Shown: positions 17,882 through 26,283 of the stretch, one piece after another
Numbering within the stretch: the first letter of the stretch is position 1
Layout of the letters: every line of letters starts with the position of its first letter
Assembly (NCBI GenBank): GCA_910585745.1
Contig: CAJUFM010000003.1
Span: forward strand, 36,600 to 100,599
Direction: 5' to 3'
Source: an uncultured Eubacterium sp.
Lineage (GTDB): Bacteria > Bacillota > Clostridia > Lachnospirales > Lachnospiraceae
Length of the DNA: 64,000 nucleotides
Translations under genes and position numbers: made by a program
The notes under the pieces: generated by a model
Databases searched by the model: none
What the model was told of the DNA's origin: nothing
What the model saw: only the letters and a program-made list of their open reading frames with translations

Positions 17882-17917
17882 AGTTTTGTGTATGGAACCG
17901 TGTGAATGGAGAACGAG

Positions 17918-18859
17918 ATGAAAAAAGTAATTAGCATAATGATACCCACCTTTAATGAAGAAGAAAATGTGATACCGATTACAGAGGCGGTGATCGATGA
18001 AATCACGACAAACCTGCCTCAGTATGATTATGAGATATTATTTATCGATAATGATTCTACGGACTCGACAAGAGAAAAGATCCGGCAGTTATGCAGCAGG
18101 GACCAGAAGATCAAGGCAATATTTAACGTGAAAAACTTTGGGCAGTTTAACTCACCCTTTCATGGCCTTCTGGAGACGACAGGTGACTGCACGATTCTGC
18201 TTTGTGCCGATTTTCAGGACCCAATCCCGATGATTACGCAATTTGTGCATGAATGGGAAAAAGGTTATAAAATTGTGATCGGGATCAAATCCACAAGTAA
18301 AGAAAATAAGATTATGTATTTTCTTCGGAGTTGTTATTATAAACTGATCAAAAAGATGTCAAGTGTAGAACAGATTGAACATTTTACTGGATTTGGTTTA
18401 TATGACAAGGATTTTATGAATGTTCTGCGGAGTCTGGATGAACCGATGCCATTTCTGCGGGGAATCGTAGCGGAGCTTGGATTTAAGCGGAAGGATATCG
18501 AATACCAGCAGGAAAAACGGCGTGCGGGTAAAACTCATAATAACTGGTATAGTTTATATGATGCGGCGATGCTCAGTTTTACTTCTTACACTAAGGTTGG
18601 AATGCGGATTGCTACAATTCTGGGTTTCATTTTGTCAGGGATCAGCATTGCAGTGGCCTTTGTTTACCTGATCATGAAACTTCTTTTCTGGGACAGGTTT
18701 GTGGCGGGGATGGCGCCAATCCTGCTGGGGATTTTCATCTTTGGTTCAATCCAGTTGTTTTTTATTGGGCTGCTGGGAGAGTATATCATGAGTATTAACT
18801 CCAGAGTGACACGAAGGCCTCTTGTTGTTGAAGAGGAACGGATTAATTTTGATAAATAG
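17918..18859 (+). CDS. GtrB/DPM-like polyprenyl-phosphate glycosyltransferase
   Basis: A 313 aa GT2 enzyme with ISIMIPTFNEEENVIPI at the N-terminus, the CADFQDPIPM metal-binding segment near residues 93-102 and two C-terminal helices. The start at 17918 is chosen over 17906 because TGGAGA then lies at the right distance. It should charge undecaprenyl phosphate with a sugar, plausibly the dideoxyhexose made just upstream. A membrane transferase (18.9 kb) and a GtrA protein (21.5 kb) follow, completing a three-part Gtr set. Confidence 0.88.
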   Translation: MKKVISIMIPTFNEEENVIPITEAVIDEITTNLPQYDYEILFIDNDSTDSTREKIRQLCSRDQKIKAIFNVKNFGQFNSPFHGLLETTGDCTILLCADFQDPIPMITQFVHEWEKGYKIVIGIKSTSKENKIMYFLRSCYYKLIKKMSSVEQIEHFTGFGLYDKDFMNVLRSLDEPMPFLRGIVAELGFKRKDIEYQQEKRRAGKTHNNWYSLYDAAMLSFTSYTKVGMRIATILGFILSGISIAVAFVYLIMKLLFWDRFVAGMAPILLGIFIFGSIQLFFIGLLGEYIMSINSRVTRRPLVVEEERINFDK

Positions 18860-18873
18860 ACGGGAGCTGTATT

Positions 18874-21039
18874 ATGAAAAATAAAAATAGAACATACAGT
18901 ATTTATCTGGGAATTGGGGCGGCGATTGGTCTGGTGCTGTTCCTTATTGTATATGGATTTCGTGTGTTGGATTTTACCAATGACACGTGGCTGTTAACGG
19001 GAAAGGATCTGCAGCAGCATTACTTGGGATGGAAATTTTTCCGGCAGGCGCCGTGGTCTTTTCCGCTTGGGATGCATGATTCTTTTACGGCTCCGGACTC
19101 CATTAGTGTTTTATACACCGATTCTATTCCGCTGTTTGCGCTGTTTTTCAAACTACTTTCGCCTGTTTTGCCAGAGACATTTCAGTATTTTGGATTGTTT
19201 GGCCTGTTATGTTATATTTTAAATGGGGCGATGGCGTCCCTCATTGTATCCCACTTTAATAAAAGCAAGGTTTTTTGCGGTATTTCCAGCGTATTTTTTA
19301 TACTTTCGACGCCGGTTTTGCAAAGACTGTTTGGGGTGTTGTCTGAAAATTCGAGGCATACATCCTTGGCGGCGCATTTTCTTATTCTGGGAGCACTGGC
19401 AATCTGGTTGTTTAAGGATGTCTTTGAGGATTATAGGAAGGATGCATTGGCCTGGGCAGTTCTTGCCGCGCTGTGTGTCCTGATTCAGATGTATATTATT
19501 TTTATGGTGGGGGGTATCATGTGTGGATACCTTCTGGATGAACTGATTTCCCAAAAGGACTGGAAGCGACTGCTGTATGATTTTTCCAGTTTTGCCTTGA
19601 GTTTTTGTTTCTTTTTCTTTATCATTGGCGGATTTACGAGTCTGCTTGCGTCGGGCGGATCAGGATATGGATTTTTCTCGGCCAACCTCAATACATTTAT
19701 TAACCCGTGGAGATATTCTACCTTTTTCAATAAGATGGGAATGACGGATCTGCAGTATGAAGGATTTGCATATCTGGGATTGGGGATGATTGTGCTTTGT
19801 GGTATCGCGTGCGCTGCTATTCTGGTCAAGGCAGTTTCCCTGTTCCGGAAAGGGCAGTTAAGAGAAACTTTAAAAGTAAAAAAGCAAAGGAATTTTTCCT
19901 TTGTCGTTTCCCTGGTTGTCGTAGTTTTTGTGTTTATGGTACTGGCTTTTTCAAATCTGGTTTATATAGGACACAGAATTTTTATCGAAGTCCACTGGCC
20001 GACAGTGATCGATAATCTTCTGGCGGTGATCCGTTCGTCAGGGCGTTTTATCTGGTGTGTGATGTATATCGTTATGATACTGGGGCTTTATATCATAACA
20101 AAGATGTTTAATAAAAAGGTGCAGTTAGCAGTTGTGATCTTTTGCGTATGTCTGCAGCTAGCGGATCTGTATACTCCGATCCACAGACTTCAGAAGCAGT
20201 ATTATGGTGAGGCAAAGGAGGAAGAATCTCTTGTTCAGAACGATTTCTGGAGGATCTCGCTGGGCAGCTACGATAAGATCGCATATTTCCCAACGGATGG
20301 GTACGACGCAACGCAGATGCTGCAGATCGCTTCTAAAATATCAAAATTTGAAAATGTGAAGATGAGTAATTTTTATCTTTCCAGATACATGACAAAGAAA
20401 GTTATGCGGCAGAAGGATAAGATCATAGAAAAGGATTTCAAACAGGGCACATTAGATGACAGAACATTGTATATTCTTGATTATGCCAATGCCCATAAAT
20501 ATAAAGATATGTGTTATATGTATATTGTTGATAATAAAATACTTGCTGTAAAAAATCCTATAGTTGGATTGGAGAAATATACAGATTTTCTTGTGGGATC
20601 TCTTACACCGCTTGTGGAATTGGATATGTCATTTGCCGGTCTTGGAAAGAGCTTTCTGCACAAAGGGTGGAACGGCCAGCAGTTGGGAGATAAAGGGGCA
20701 TGGACAACATGGGAAAGCGTTGTCCGGATATACTCCGAAGATGCGAAGAGAGCGAAAATCACCATTGAGTATCAAGGCGGCAAAAAGAAGGGCACAACGA
20801 CAGTAAAAATGAATGGAAGAAGGATTGGGAAGATCAACAATAAGGAATCTGGTACTGTGACCTTTGAAACGAAGCTAAAACTGTGTGAGAATATTAAGAA
20901 AACAAAATATATCAACTGGCTCTTTTTTACATCTGGTGATGTGAAAAAGGCAAGTAAAGCGGGAGAAAAAGATGGAAAAGGTGTTATGATAAAAAAAATT
21001 ACGCTCTCTTACCTTCCGGAAGAGAATGTAAGCGAGTGA
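18874..21039 (+). CDS. Large membrane glycosyltransferase-like protein (DUF6311-like)
   Basis: A 721 aa protein with about twelve helices in the first 430 residues and a soluble C-terminal part with beta-rich sequence. After the first helix it has FTNDTWLLTGKDLQQHYLGW, then FPLGMHDSFTAPDSISVLYT and DSIPLFALFFKLL, a pattern seen in large bacterial membrane proteins of the GT-C/DUF6311 kind. It lies between a GtrB-like GT2 (14-base gap) and a GtrA protein, which suggests that it transfers the lipid-linked sugar outside the cell. The function is inferred from topology and context. Confidence 0.65.
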   Translation: MKNKNRTYSIYLGIGAAIGLVLFLIVYGFRVLDFTNDTWLLTGKDLQQHYLGWKFFRQAPWSFPLGMHDSFTAPDSISVLYTDSIPLFALFFKLLSPVLPETFQYFGLFGLLCYILNGAMASLIVSHFNKSKVFCGISSVFFILSTPVLQRLFGVLSENSRHTSLAAHFLILGALAIWLFKDVFEDYRKDALAWAVLAALCVLIQMYIIFMVGGIMCGYLLDELISQKDWKRLLYDFSSFALSFCFFFFIIGGFTSLLASGGSGYGFFSANLNTFINPWRYSTFFNKMGMTDLQYEGFAYLGLGMIVLCGIACAAILVKAVSLFRKGQLRETLKVKKQRNFSFVVSLVVVVFVFMVLAFSNLVYIGHRIFIEVHWPTVIDNLLAVIRSSGRFIWCVMYIVMILGLYIITKMFNKKVQLAVVIFCVCLQLADLYTPIHRLQKQYYGEAKEEESLVQNDFWRISLGSYDKIAYFPTDGYDATQMLQIASKISKFENVKMSNFYLSRYMTKKVMRQKDKIIEKDFKQGTLDDRTLYILDYANAHKYKDMCYMYIVDNKILAVKNPIVGLEKYTDFLVGSLTPLVELDMSFAGLGKSFLHKGWNGQQLGDKGAWTTWESVVRIYSEDAKRAKITIEYQGGKKKGTTTVKMNGRRIGKINNKESGTVTFETKLKLCENIKKTKYINWLFFTSGDVKKASKAGEKDGKGVMIKKITLSYLPEENVSE

Positions 21040-21065
21040 TCTGTAAAGCAGGAAAGGCAGATCTT

Positions 21066-21290
21066 ATGCAGACCAAAAAGTGGATCCGGATCTTTTCCTT
21101 TTCTTTCCAATATTTTCTTCTGATCCCGGAACTGATAACAGCAGTGGGAGTGTTTGTCACTGGGCTGGCAGGAGAAAAGGCTGGGGGAAGAAAATCCGGT
21201 TTTTTTGAGGAGATATTTGTAGCGCTTTCCTCTGTCCTTAATTTCAGTATAGTGCCCACGCGGTATGTATTTTCAGAAGTATTTCTTTAA
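21066..21290 (+). CDS. Doubtful 74-codon open frame in a 460-bp gap
   Basis: In the gap 21040-21499 the only sizeable plus-strand frame starts MQTKKWIRIFSFSFQYFLL and has two mildly hydrophobic stretches. No clear ribosome binding site precedes it and no family is recognised. It could be the remnant of a membrane protein or chance. The rest of the gap (21291-21499) holds only short hairpins such as GTGTT/AACAC and CCGG/CCGG and no convincing promoter or terminator. Confidence 0.2.
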   Translation: MQTKKWIRIFSFSFQYFLLIPELITAVGVFVTGLAGEKAGGRKSGFFEEIFVALSSVLNFSIVPTRYVFSEVFL

Positions 21291-21499
21291 GCCGGAGGTT
21301 CATGTGTTTTCCCAACACGACGAGGGATCCTTGGAAAAGATTACTAGATACAAAAAGATTATCTGTTTCATGTAAAACAGCCGGTTACCGGGAAAACGAA
21401 GTAACTTCTTTCCGGATATGAGAAGACAGGGGAAAACGTATTACAACGTATGGACAGTATTTCGAATAGACAGATCAAGAACGAAAAGGGTGAAGGAAA

Positions 21500-22051
21500 A
21501 TGGATAAAATAAGTGAAAAACTCTGGAATTTAATTGAAACGGTCGCAAGGGCAATTTTCGGACTGGTATTTAAAATCTGTAAGGTAGAACCTACGGAAGA
21601 ACAGTGGGATTCCCTAATGCAGTTTGTAAAATTTGGACTCGTCGGAGTATGGAATACCGTTTTTTCCTATGCGATCACGGTAATCTGCCTTTTGAGTTTT
21701 AAGAGATCCGGGACTCTGCAGTTTGAGGTCTTTGCAACACCTGTCTCAGTCTACGTGTCAAATGTTATCGCGTTTATGATAAGTGTTTTTGTATCCTTTT
21801 TATTGAATAATAAGTTTGTGTTTACTCTGCAAAAGGGACAAAGCAGAAGTTTTGGGAAGGCGTTATGTAAGAGTTATCTCTCTTATGGCTTTACTGGAAT
21901 TATTCTGAATAATATCCTTGCTTTTGTGTGGGTTGGGCTTTGTGGGATTCCTGAGCTAATCGCTCCGTTGATCAGTCTTGTTATTGCCATTCCGATAAAC
22001 TTTTTCATGAATAAACTATGGGCCTTTAAGTCGGGCGATACACAAGGGTAA
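21500..22051 (+). CDS. GtrA-family membrane protein
   Basis: A 183 aa four-helix GtrA-like protein with LMQFVKFGLVGVWNTVFSYA opening the first helix, FLLNNKFVFTL in the middle and INFFMNKLWAFKSG at the end, all typical family motifs. It probably takes part in flipping a polyprenyl-phosphate sugar for the membrane protein at 18.9 kb. A 30-residue amphipathic N-terminal extension precedes the membrane domain. AAGGGTGAAGGAAA provides the ribosome binding site. It is the last gene before the promoter and inverted-repeat element at 22.1 kb. Confidence 0.86.
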   Translation: MDKISEKLWNLIETVARAIFGLVFKICKVEPTEEQWDSLMQFVKFGLVGVWNTVFSYAITVICLLSFKRSGTLQFEVFATPVSVYVSNVIAFMISVFVSFLLNNKFVFTLQKGQSRSFGKALCKSYLSYGFTGIILNNILAFVWVGLCGIPELIAPLISLVIAIPINFFMNKLWAFKSGDTQG

Positions 22052-22083
22052 AGAGAAAGAATAGGGAGAAAGCCTAGAAAAAC

Positions 22084-22112
22084 CTTTTCAAACGAACCAA
22101 TGTGTGGTAAAA
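22084..22112 (+). promoter_or_regulatory. Promoter for the GT2-manA-manC-gmd operon
   Basis: TTTTCA (22084-22089) is followed after 17 bases by TAAAAT (22107-22112), with TG one base before the -10. Transcription would start close to 22119, at the left edge of the branched inverted-repeat element, which would then form the 5' leader. Confidence 0.5.
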
Positions 22113-22115
22113 TGA

Positions 22116-22264
22116 ACGCATAAGCACGAACGCACCGTCTCTTGGAGACAGCCTTCTGCTTGCAGGAAAGGCTGTCTCCAAGAGACGGTATGTGAGTGCA
22201 ACGAACACTAAGCTCCTTCGGGGTGCCGAAGGAGCTTAGTGAGTGCTTATGCGAGCAAGCATAA
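22116..22264 (+). repeat. Nested inverted-repeat element (three-way-junction-like leader)
   Basis: An outer 11-bp stem, CGCATAAGCAC (22116-22126) with GTGCTTATGCG (22242-22252), encloses two perfect hairpins. The first has 21-bp arms at 22134-22154 and 22167-22187; the second has 16-bp arms CACTAAGCTCCTTCGG (22205-22220) and CCGAAGGAGCTTAGTG (22225-22240). A downstream GCATAAG (22258-22264) can pair with CTTATGC (22245-22251) and so compete with the outer stem. GAACGCA occurs twice, at 22113 and 22127. No T-tract follows, so it is not a simple terminator. It may be a structured mRNA leader or a non-autonomous repeat element. Confidence 0.8.
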
Positions 22265-22298
22265 GAGCAAACTGTAGAATAACTTTGGAGGGAAAATC

Positions 22299-23006
22299 AT
22301 GGGAATCAGTGTGGTTCTGCTGGCATACAAAGAGGAAGAGAATCTTAGAGTATTATTGCCACAGATTATTGATCAGGTGAAAAAGACAGGAGAAGAGTTT
22401 GAAATTCTTGTTATTGATACGGCGGAGCCTTTAGATAATACAAAAGGTGTATGCGAGGAATTTGGGGCAAAATATATCAATCAAGAGGAACCAGCATTTG
22501 CCGGTGCATTCAAGACCGGTATCAAATATGCTGAAATGGATAAATTCCTTATCCTAGACAGCGATGGATCCCACAATCCCAAATACATCCCTGAGATTTA
22601 TAAAAAGTTTACAAAGGAAAACTGCGATGTGGTCATTGGCTCCCGGTATGTTGAAGGTGGAAAGACGAACGATGCGAAAAGTTCTATCGTTATGTCCCAT
22701 ATATTAAACGGCATGTTCCGGTTATTTCTCGGCATTAAAGCGAAGGATATTTCTACCGATTACCGGATGTATCATACCGATGAGCTCAAGAAGGTGTCAT
22801 TGTCCTGCCATAATTATGATGTGCTCCAGGAAGTACTTTTGCGCCTTCGTCTGAATAAAGAAGATAAAAAACTTAAGATCGGGGAGATACCGATCGAATT
22901 TGACAAACGGATCTATGGAGAATCAAAAAGACGCCTGATCCCTTTTATAATGAGTTATATTAAAACATTATGCCGGCTTACAGTGACACGGATCGCTGGT
23001 AAATGA
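22299..23006 (+). CDS. DPM1-like GT2 without membrane helices
   Basis: A 235 aa GT2 domain alone: VVLLAYKEEENLRVLLPQI at the N-terminus and ILDSDGSHNPKYIPE as the metal-binding segment near residues 86-100, then STDYRMYHTDEL near 150-161. It resembles dolichol/polyprenyl-phosphate mannosyltransferases of the soluble type, with weak hydrophobicity near the end only. It is the first gene after the branched leader and sits directly before manA and manC, so GDP-mannose or a derived GDP-sugar is a reasonable donor. TTTGGAGGG gives a strong ribosome binding site. Confidence 0.83.
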   Translation: MGISVVLLAYKEEENLRVLLPQIIDQVKKTGEEFEILVIDTAEPLDNTKGVCEEFGAKYINQEEPAFAGAFKTGIKYAEMDKFLILDSDGSHNPKYIPEIYKKFTKENCDVVIGSRYVEGGKTNDAKSSIVMSHILNGMFRLFLGIKAKDISTDYRMYHTDELKKVSLSCHNYDVLQEVLLRLRLNKEDKKLKIGEIPIEFDKRIYGESKRRLIPFIMSYIKTLCRLTVTRIAGK

Positions 23007-23022
23007 TAGGAAGGTTTATTTT

Positions 23023-23985
23023 ATGTATCCGATGAAATTATCTCCTGTGTATAAGGAATATCTCTGGGGTGGCAGAGAGCTGGAACGGCTGTATGGCAAG
23101 TCCGGAGAAGGTCTCTGCACAGCGGAGAGCTGGGAACTTTGCTGCCATCCGGATGGACAGAATAAGATCGTCAACGGCAGATTTAAGAGGCAGTTTCTGA
23201 GTGATATCGTAAAGGAGTTTCCGGAATATGTATCTCCGGATTTTAAACCAGAGGATAAATTTCCGATTTTAATTAAATTTATAGATGCCAAAAAAAATTT
23301 GTCGATTCAGGTGCATCCTTCGGACGAGACCGCATTGCGGGAGAGGGGAGAAGAGGGAAAGGCAGAAATGTGGTATGTGGTTTCGGCAAAACCCCGTGCT
23401 TTTTTGTATTATGGACTGAATCGTATGATCAACAGGGAAGATCTGGAGAAGAAGATTCAGGACGGTACAGTATGCGAGGTATTGAACAAAGTAGAAGTAC
23501 ATGCGGGAGATGTATTTTTTATCCATCCCGGAACGATTCATGCCATCGGAGCGGGGACGGTGATCGCAGAAATTCAGCAGAACTCCAATACTACCTTCCG
23601 GGTATATGATTATTTGCGGAAGGATAAGGATGGAAATTACCGTGAACTGCATGTGGAACGGGCCATTGATGTGATCGACCGGACACCGGTGATTCCTTCC
23701 CAGGTATTTGATAACAATGAAGTGCGCCTTAAGGCAGGAAGCCTCAGGAGACTTTTCGAGTGTGATTATTTCAGTGTTCTGCGCATCCAGGTAGATAACG
23801 GAAAGATCAAGTTCTGGTGCGACAAGAGCAGTTTTCATTCGCTTCTCATAGTGGCGGGTAATGGTTTTTTGGAACATGGGGGAAAAAGATATGATTTCCA
23901 GGCGGGAGATAGTATGTTTATTCCGGCGGGATTTGGGGAGTACTATATACATGGAACTGGTGAAATACTAATGTCTAAATTGTAA
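23023..23985 (+). CDS. manA: Type I mannose-6-phosphate isomerase
   Basis: A 320 aa cupin-type zinc isomerase that interconverts fructose 6-phosphate and mannose 6-phosphate. Zinc-binding and active-site segments SIQVHPSDETALRE (residues 94-107) and FIHPGTIHAIGAGTVIAEIQ (near 166-185) are intact. The length matches the short Firmicutes form. It begins the GDP-mannose pathway in this operon, followed by the guanylyltransferase and the GDP-mannose 4,6-dehydratase. Confidence 0.93.
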   Translation: MYPMKLSPVYKEYLWGGRELERLYGKSGEGLCTAESWELCCHPDGQNKIVNGRFKRQFLSDIVKEFPEYVSPDFKPEDKFPILIKFIDAKKNLSIQVHPSDETALRERGEEGKAEMWYVVSAKPRAFLYYGLNRMINREDLEKKIQDGTVCEVLNKVEVHAGDVFFIHPGTIHAIGAGTVIAEIQQNSNTTFRVYDYLRKDKDGNYRELHVERAIDVIDRTPVIPSQVFDNNEVRLKAGSLRRLFECDYFSVLRIQVDNGKIKFWCDKSSFHSLLIVAGNGFLEHGGKRYDFQAGDSMFIPAGFGEYYIHGTGEILMSKL

Positions 23986-24022
23986 GGTACAGTTTGCAAT
24001 AAGTATGAGAAAGGAAAAGAAT

Positions 24023-25093
24023 ATGAAGATAACAGCGATGATCATGGCGGGTGGCCGGGGAGAAAGATTCTGGCCCAAAAGCCGAAAGAATCTGCCTAAA
24101 CAGTTTTTGAGCCTGACCGATGATGGCGTCACGATGATCCAGCACACAGTAAAAAGGATCCAGCCATTGGTGAAAATGGAGGATATCTATATTGTTACAA
24201 ACCGGGATTATAAGGGACTTGCCATGGAGCAGCTTCCGGAGCTTCCGGAGGAAAATATCCTTTGCGAGCCTATTGGCAGGAATACGGCTCCCTGTGTGGG
24301 ACTGGCTGCGGTGCATATCAGTAGAAAGTATGAGGATGCATTGATGATCGTACTTCCTTCAGACCATCTGATCAAGTACAATTCTATGTTTGTGGATGTA
24401 TTAAAGGATGCCTGTGCAGTGGCGGAGAAAGGAAATAACCTCACTACTATTGGTATTACGCCGAATTATCCGGAGACTGGATACGGGTACATCAAATTTG
24501 ATCCGGATCAGAGTGAAGGCCGTGCTTACGGGGTAGAATGTTTTGTGGAAAAGCCGGATCTTAAGACAGCAAAAGAGTATCTGGCAGATGAATCCTATCT
24601 TTGGAACAGCGGTATGTTTGTGTGGAAGATATCCACGATCTTAAAAAATATAAAAGAATTTCTTCCCAAAACTTATGAGGGGCTTTTGAAGATCAAGGCT
24701 GCCATCGGGACAGAAGATCAGGAGACCGTATTGGAATCTGAATTTGAACAGTTTGATTCGGAGTCTATCGACTATGGTATTATGGAAAAGGCAGATGATA
24801 TCTATGTTCTTCCAGGGACTTTTGGCTGGGATGACGTGGGTTCCTGGCTGGCGGTGGGACGGATCCGCTCCACGAACGAATTTGGCAATACGGTTCAGGG
24901 CAATGTGATCACGGTAGAAACCAAAAACTCAATTATTGAGGGATCGGACAAGCTTATCGCTGCGGTGGGATTGGAGGATATTATCGTTGTGGATACAGAA
25001 GATGCCCTTCTGATCTGTGATAAGAATCATGCTGGTGATATTAAAAAGGTTCTAGAAAATCTTAGAATCTGTAATCGAAATGAGTACATCTAA
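24023..25093 (+). CDS. manC: Mannose-1-phosphate guanylyltransferase
   Basis: The start at 24023 (MKITAMIMAGGRGERFWP) is set by AAAGGA seven bases upstream rather than the ATG at 24005. The 356 aa protein has the nucleotidyltransferase motif MAGGRGERFWPKSRKNLPKQ and EKPDLKTAKEYL; it lacks the cupin isomerase domain of bifunctional ManC, in line with a separate manA. It makes GDP-mannose from GTP and mannose 1-phosphate. Mannose 1-phosphate is probably supplied by the mutase at 30.5 kb. Confidence 0.93.
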   Translation: MKITAMIMAGGRGERFWPKSRKNLPKQFLSLTDDGVTMIQHTVKRIQPLVKMEDIYIVTNRDYKGLAMEQLPELPEENILCEPIGRNTAPCVGLAAVHISRKYEDALMIVLPSDHLIKYNSMFVDVLKDACAVAEKGNNLTTIGITPNYPETGYGYIKFDPDQSEGRAYGVECFVEKPDLKTAKEYLADESYLWNSGMFVWKISTILKNIKEFLPKTYEGLLKIKAAIGTEDQETVLESEFEQFDSESIDYGIMEKADDIYVLPGTFGWDDVGSWLAVGRIRSTNEFGNTVQGNVITVETKNSIIEGSDKLIAAVGLEDIIVVDTEDALLICDKNHAGDIKKVLENLRICNRNEYI

Positions 25094-25130
25094 GATTTTT
25101 TATGCAATATGTAATTTGAAAGGAGATATC

Positions 25131-26162
25131 ATGAAAAAAGCGTTAATTACAGGTATAACAGGACAGGACGGTTCCTATCTGGCGGAGCTTCTGCTGGAAA
25201 AAGGATATGAAGTATATGGCATTATGCGTCGTAAGAGCGTAGTTGATTATGGAAATGTAGAGCATATTAAAGACAAACTGAATTTTATCTATGCTGATAT
25301 GACAGATGTGGTTTCCCTGATCCGTGCCATGCGGATCAGCCAGGCAGATGAGGTTTATAATCTGGCAGCACAGTCTTTTGTAGCTACCAGCTGGGAGCAG
25401 CCTCTTGCCACAGCAGATATCGATGCCCTCGGTGTAACGAATATGCTGGAGGCCATCCGTACTGTAAAACCAGAGGCAAGATTTTATCAGGCTTCTACCA
25501 GTGAGATGTTTGGTCTGGTTCAGGAGATGCCTCAAAAGGAGACAACACCTTTCTACCCACGTTCTCCATATGGTGTGGCAAAAGTGTATGGACACTGGAT
25601 CACCAAGAATTATCGTGAGAGTTATGATATGTATGCCTGCTCAGGAATTCTTTTTAACCATGAATCTGAGAGACGCGGTTTGGAGTTTGTTACCCGAAAG
25701 ATCACGGACGCGGTAGCAAGGATCAAACTGGGTGTCCAGGATCATGTAGAGCTGGGAAACATGGACTCCAAGAGGGACTGGGGACATTCAAAAGATTATG
25801 TTCATGCGATGTGGCTTATGCTGCAGCAGGATAAAGCAGATGATTATGTAGTAGCTACCGGAGAGACCCGTACGGTTCGTGAATTTGTTGAGCTGGCATT
25901 TGGACATGTTGGCATCGATGTTGAGTGGAAGGGTCAGGGAGTGGATGAGATCGGAGTGGATAAAGCCACTGGTAAGACCATTGTAACGATCAATCCGAAA
26001 TTCTTCCGCCCGGCAGAGGTAGAAGTGCTTCTGGGAGATCCTGCAAAGGCTGAGAAAGTTCTGGGATGGAAGCGGGATATTTCTTTCAGCCAGCTCGTAG
26101 AGGGAATGGTAAAGAACGATATGGCTCTGGTAGAGAAGGAGATCAAAGTACAGTCTATATAA
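25131..26162 (+). CDS. gmd: GDP-mannose 4,6-dehydratase
   Basis: The start at 25131 is chosen because AAAGGAGATATC precedes it and the glycine-rich motif ITGITGQDGSYLAE then lies at residues 6-19; a longer frame from 25080 overlaps manC. The 343 aa protein has YPRSPYGVAKVYGHWI with the catalytic Tyr-x3-Lys and FNHESERRGLEFVTRKIT typical of Gmd. It converts GDP-mannose to GDP-4-keto-6-deoxymannose. The next gene is the likely reductase, and the methyltransferase after that could use the same ketosugar. Confidence 0.95.
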   Translation: MKKALITGITGQDGSYLAELLLEKGYEVYGIMRRKSVVDYGNVEHIKDKLNFIYADMTDVVSLIRAMRISQADEVYNLAAQSFVATSWEQPLATADIDALGVTNMLEAIRTVKPEARFYQASTSEMFGLVQEMPQKETTPFYPRSPYGVAKVYGHWITKNYRESYDMYACSGILFNHESERRGLEFVTRKITDAVARIKLGVQDHVELGNMDSKRDWGHSKDYVHAMWLMLQQDKADDYVVATGETRTVREFVELAFGHVGIDVEWKGQGVDEIGVDKATGKTIVTINPKFFRPAEVEVLLGDPAKAEKVLGWKRDISFSQLVEGMVKNDMALVEKEIKVQSI

Positions 26163-26181
26163 AATTTAGAGATAAATGTTT

Positions 26182-26243
26182 GAAATAGGTAAGTCTGATA
26201 GTGTTCCGGCTGTGGCAGGAACACTGTCTGTCTTATCTATTTC
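26182..26243 (+). repeat. Long imperfect hairpin between gmd and the reductase gene
   Basis: The arms 26183-26207 and 26218-26242 pair at 21 of 25 positions around a ten-base loop, ending in a perfect GTGTTCC/GGAACAC at the loop side. No T-tract follows on either strand. A TATAAT at 26258-26263 lies just downstream without a good -35. It may limit or process the transcript between the two halves of the operon. Confidence 0.55.
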
Positions 26244-26283
26244 GATATTCGGAATAGTATAATAGGCAGAAATGAGGTAAGAT

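Noticed and set aside
22134..22187. Rho-independent terminator or CRISPR repeat
   Set aside because: The 21-bp hairpin has no T-tract, and there is no array of regularly spaced repeats.
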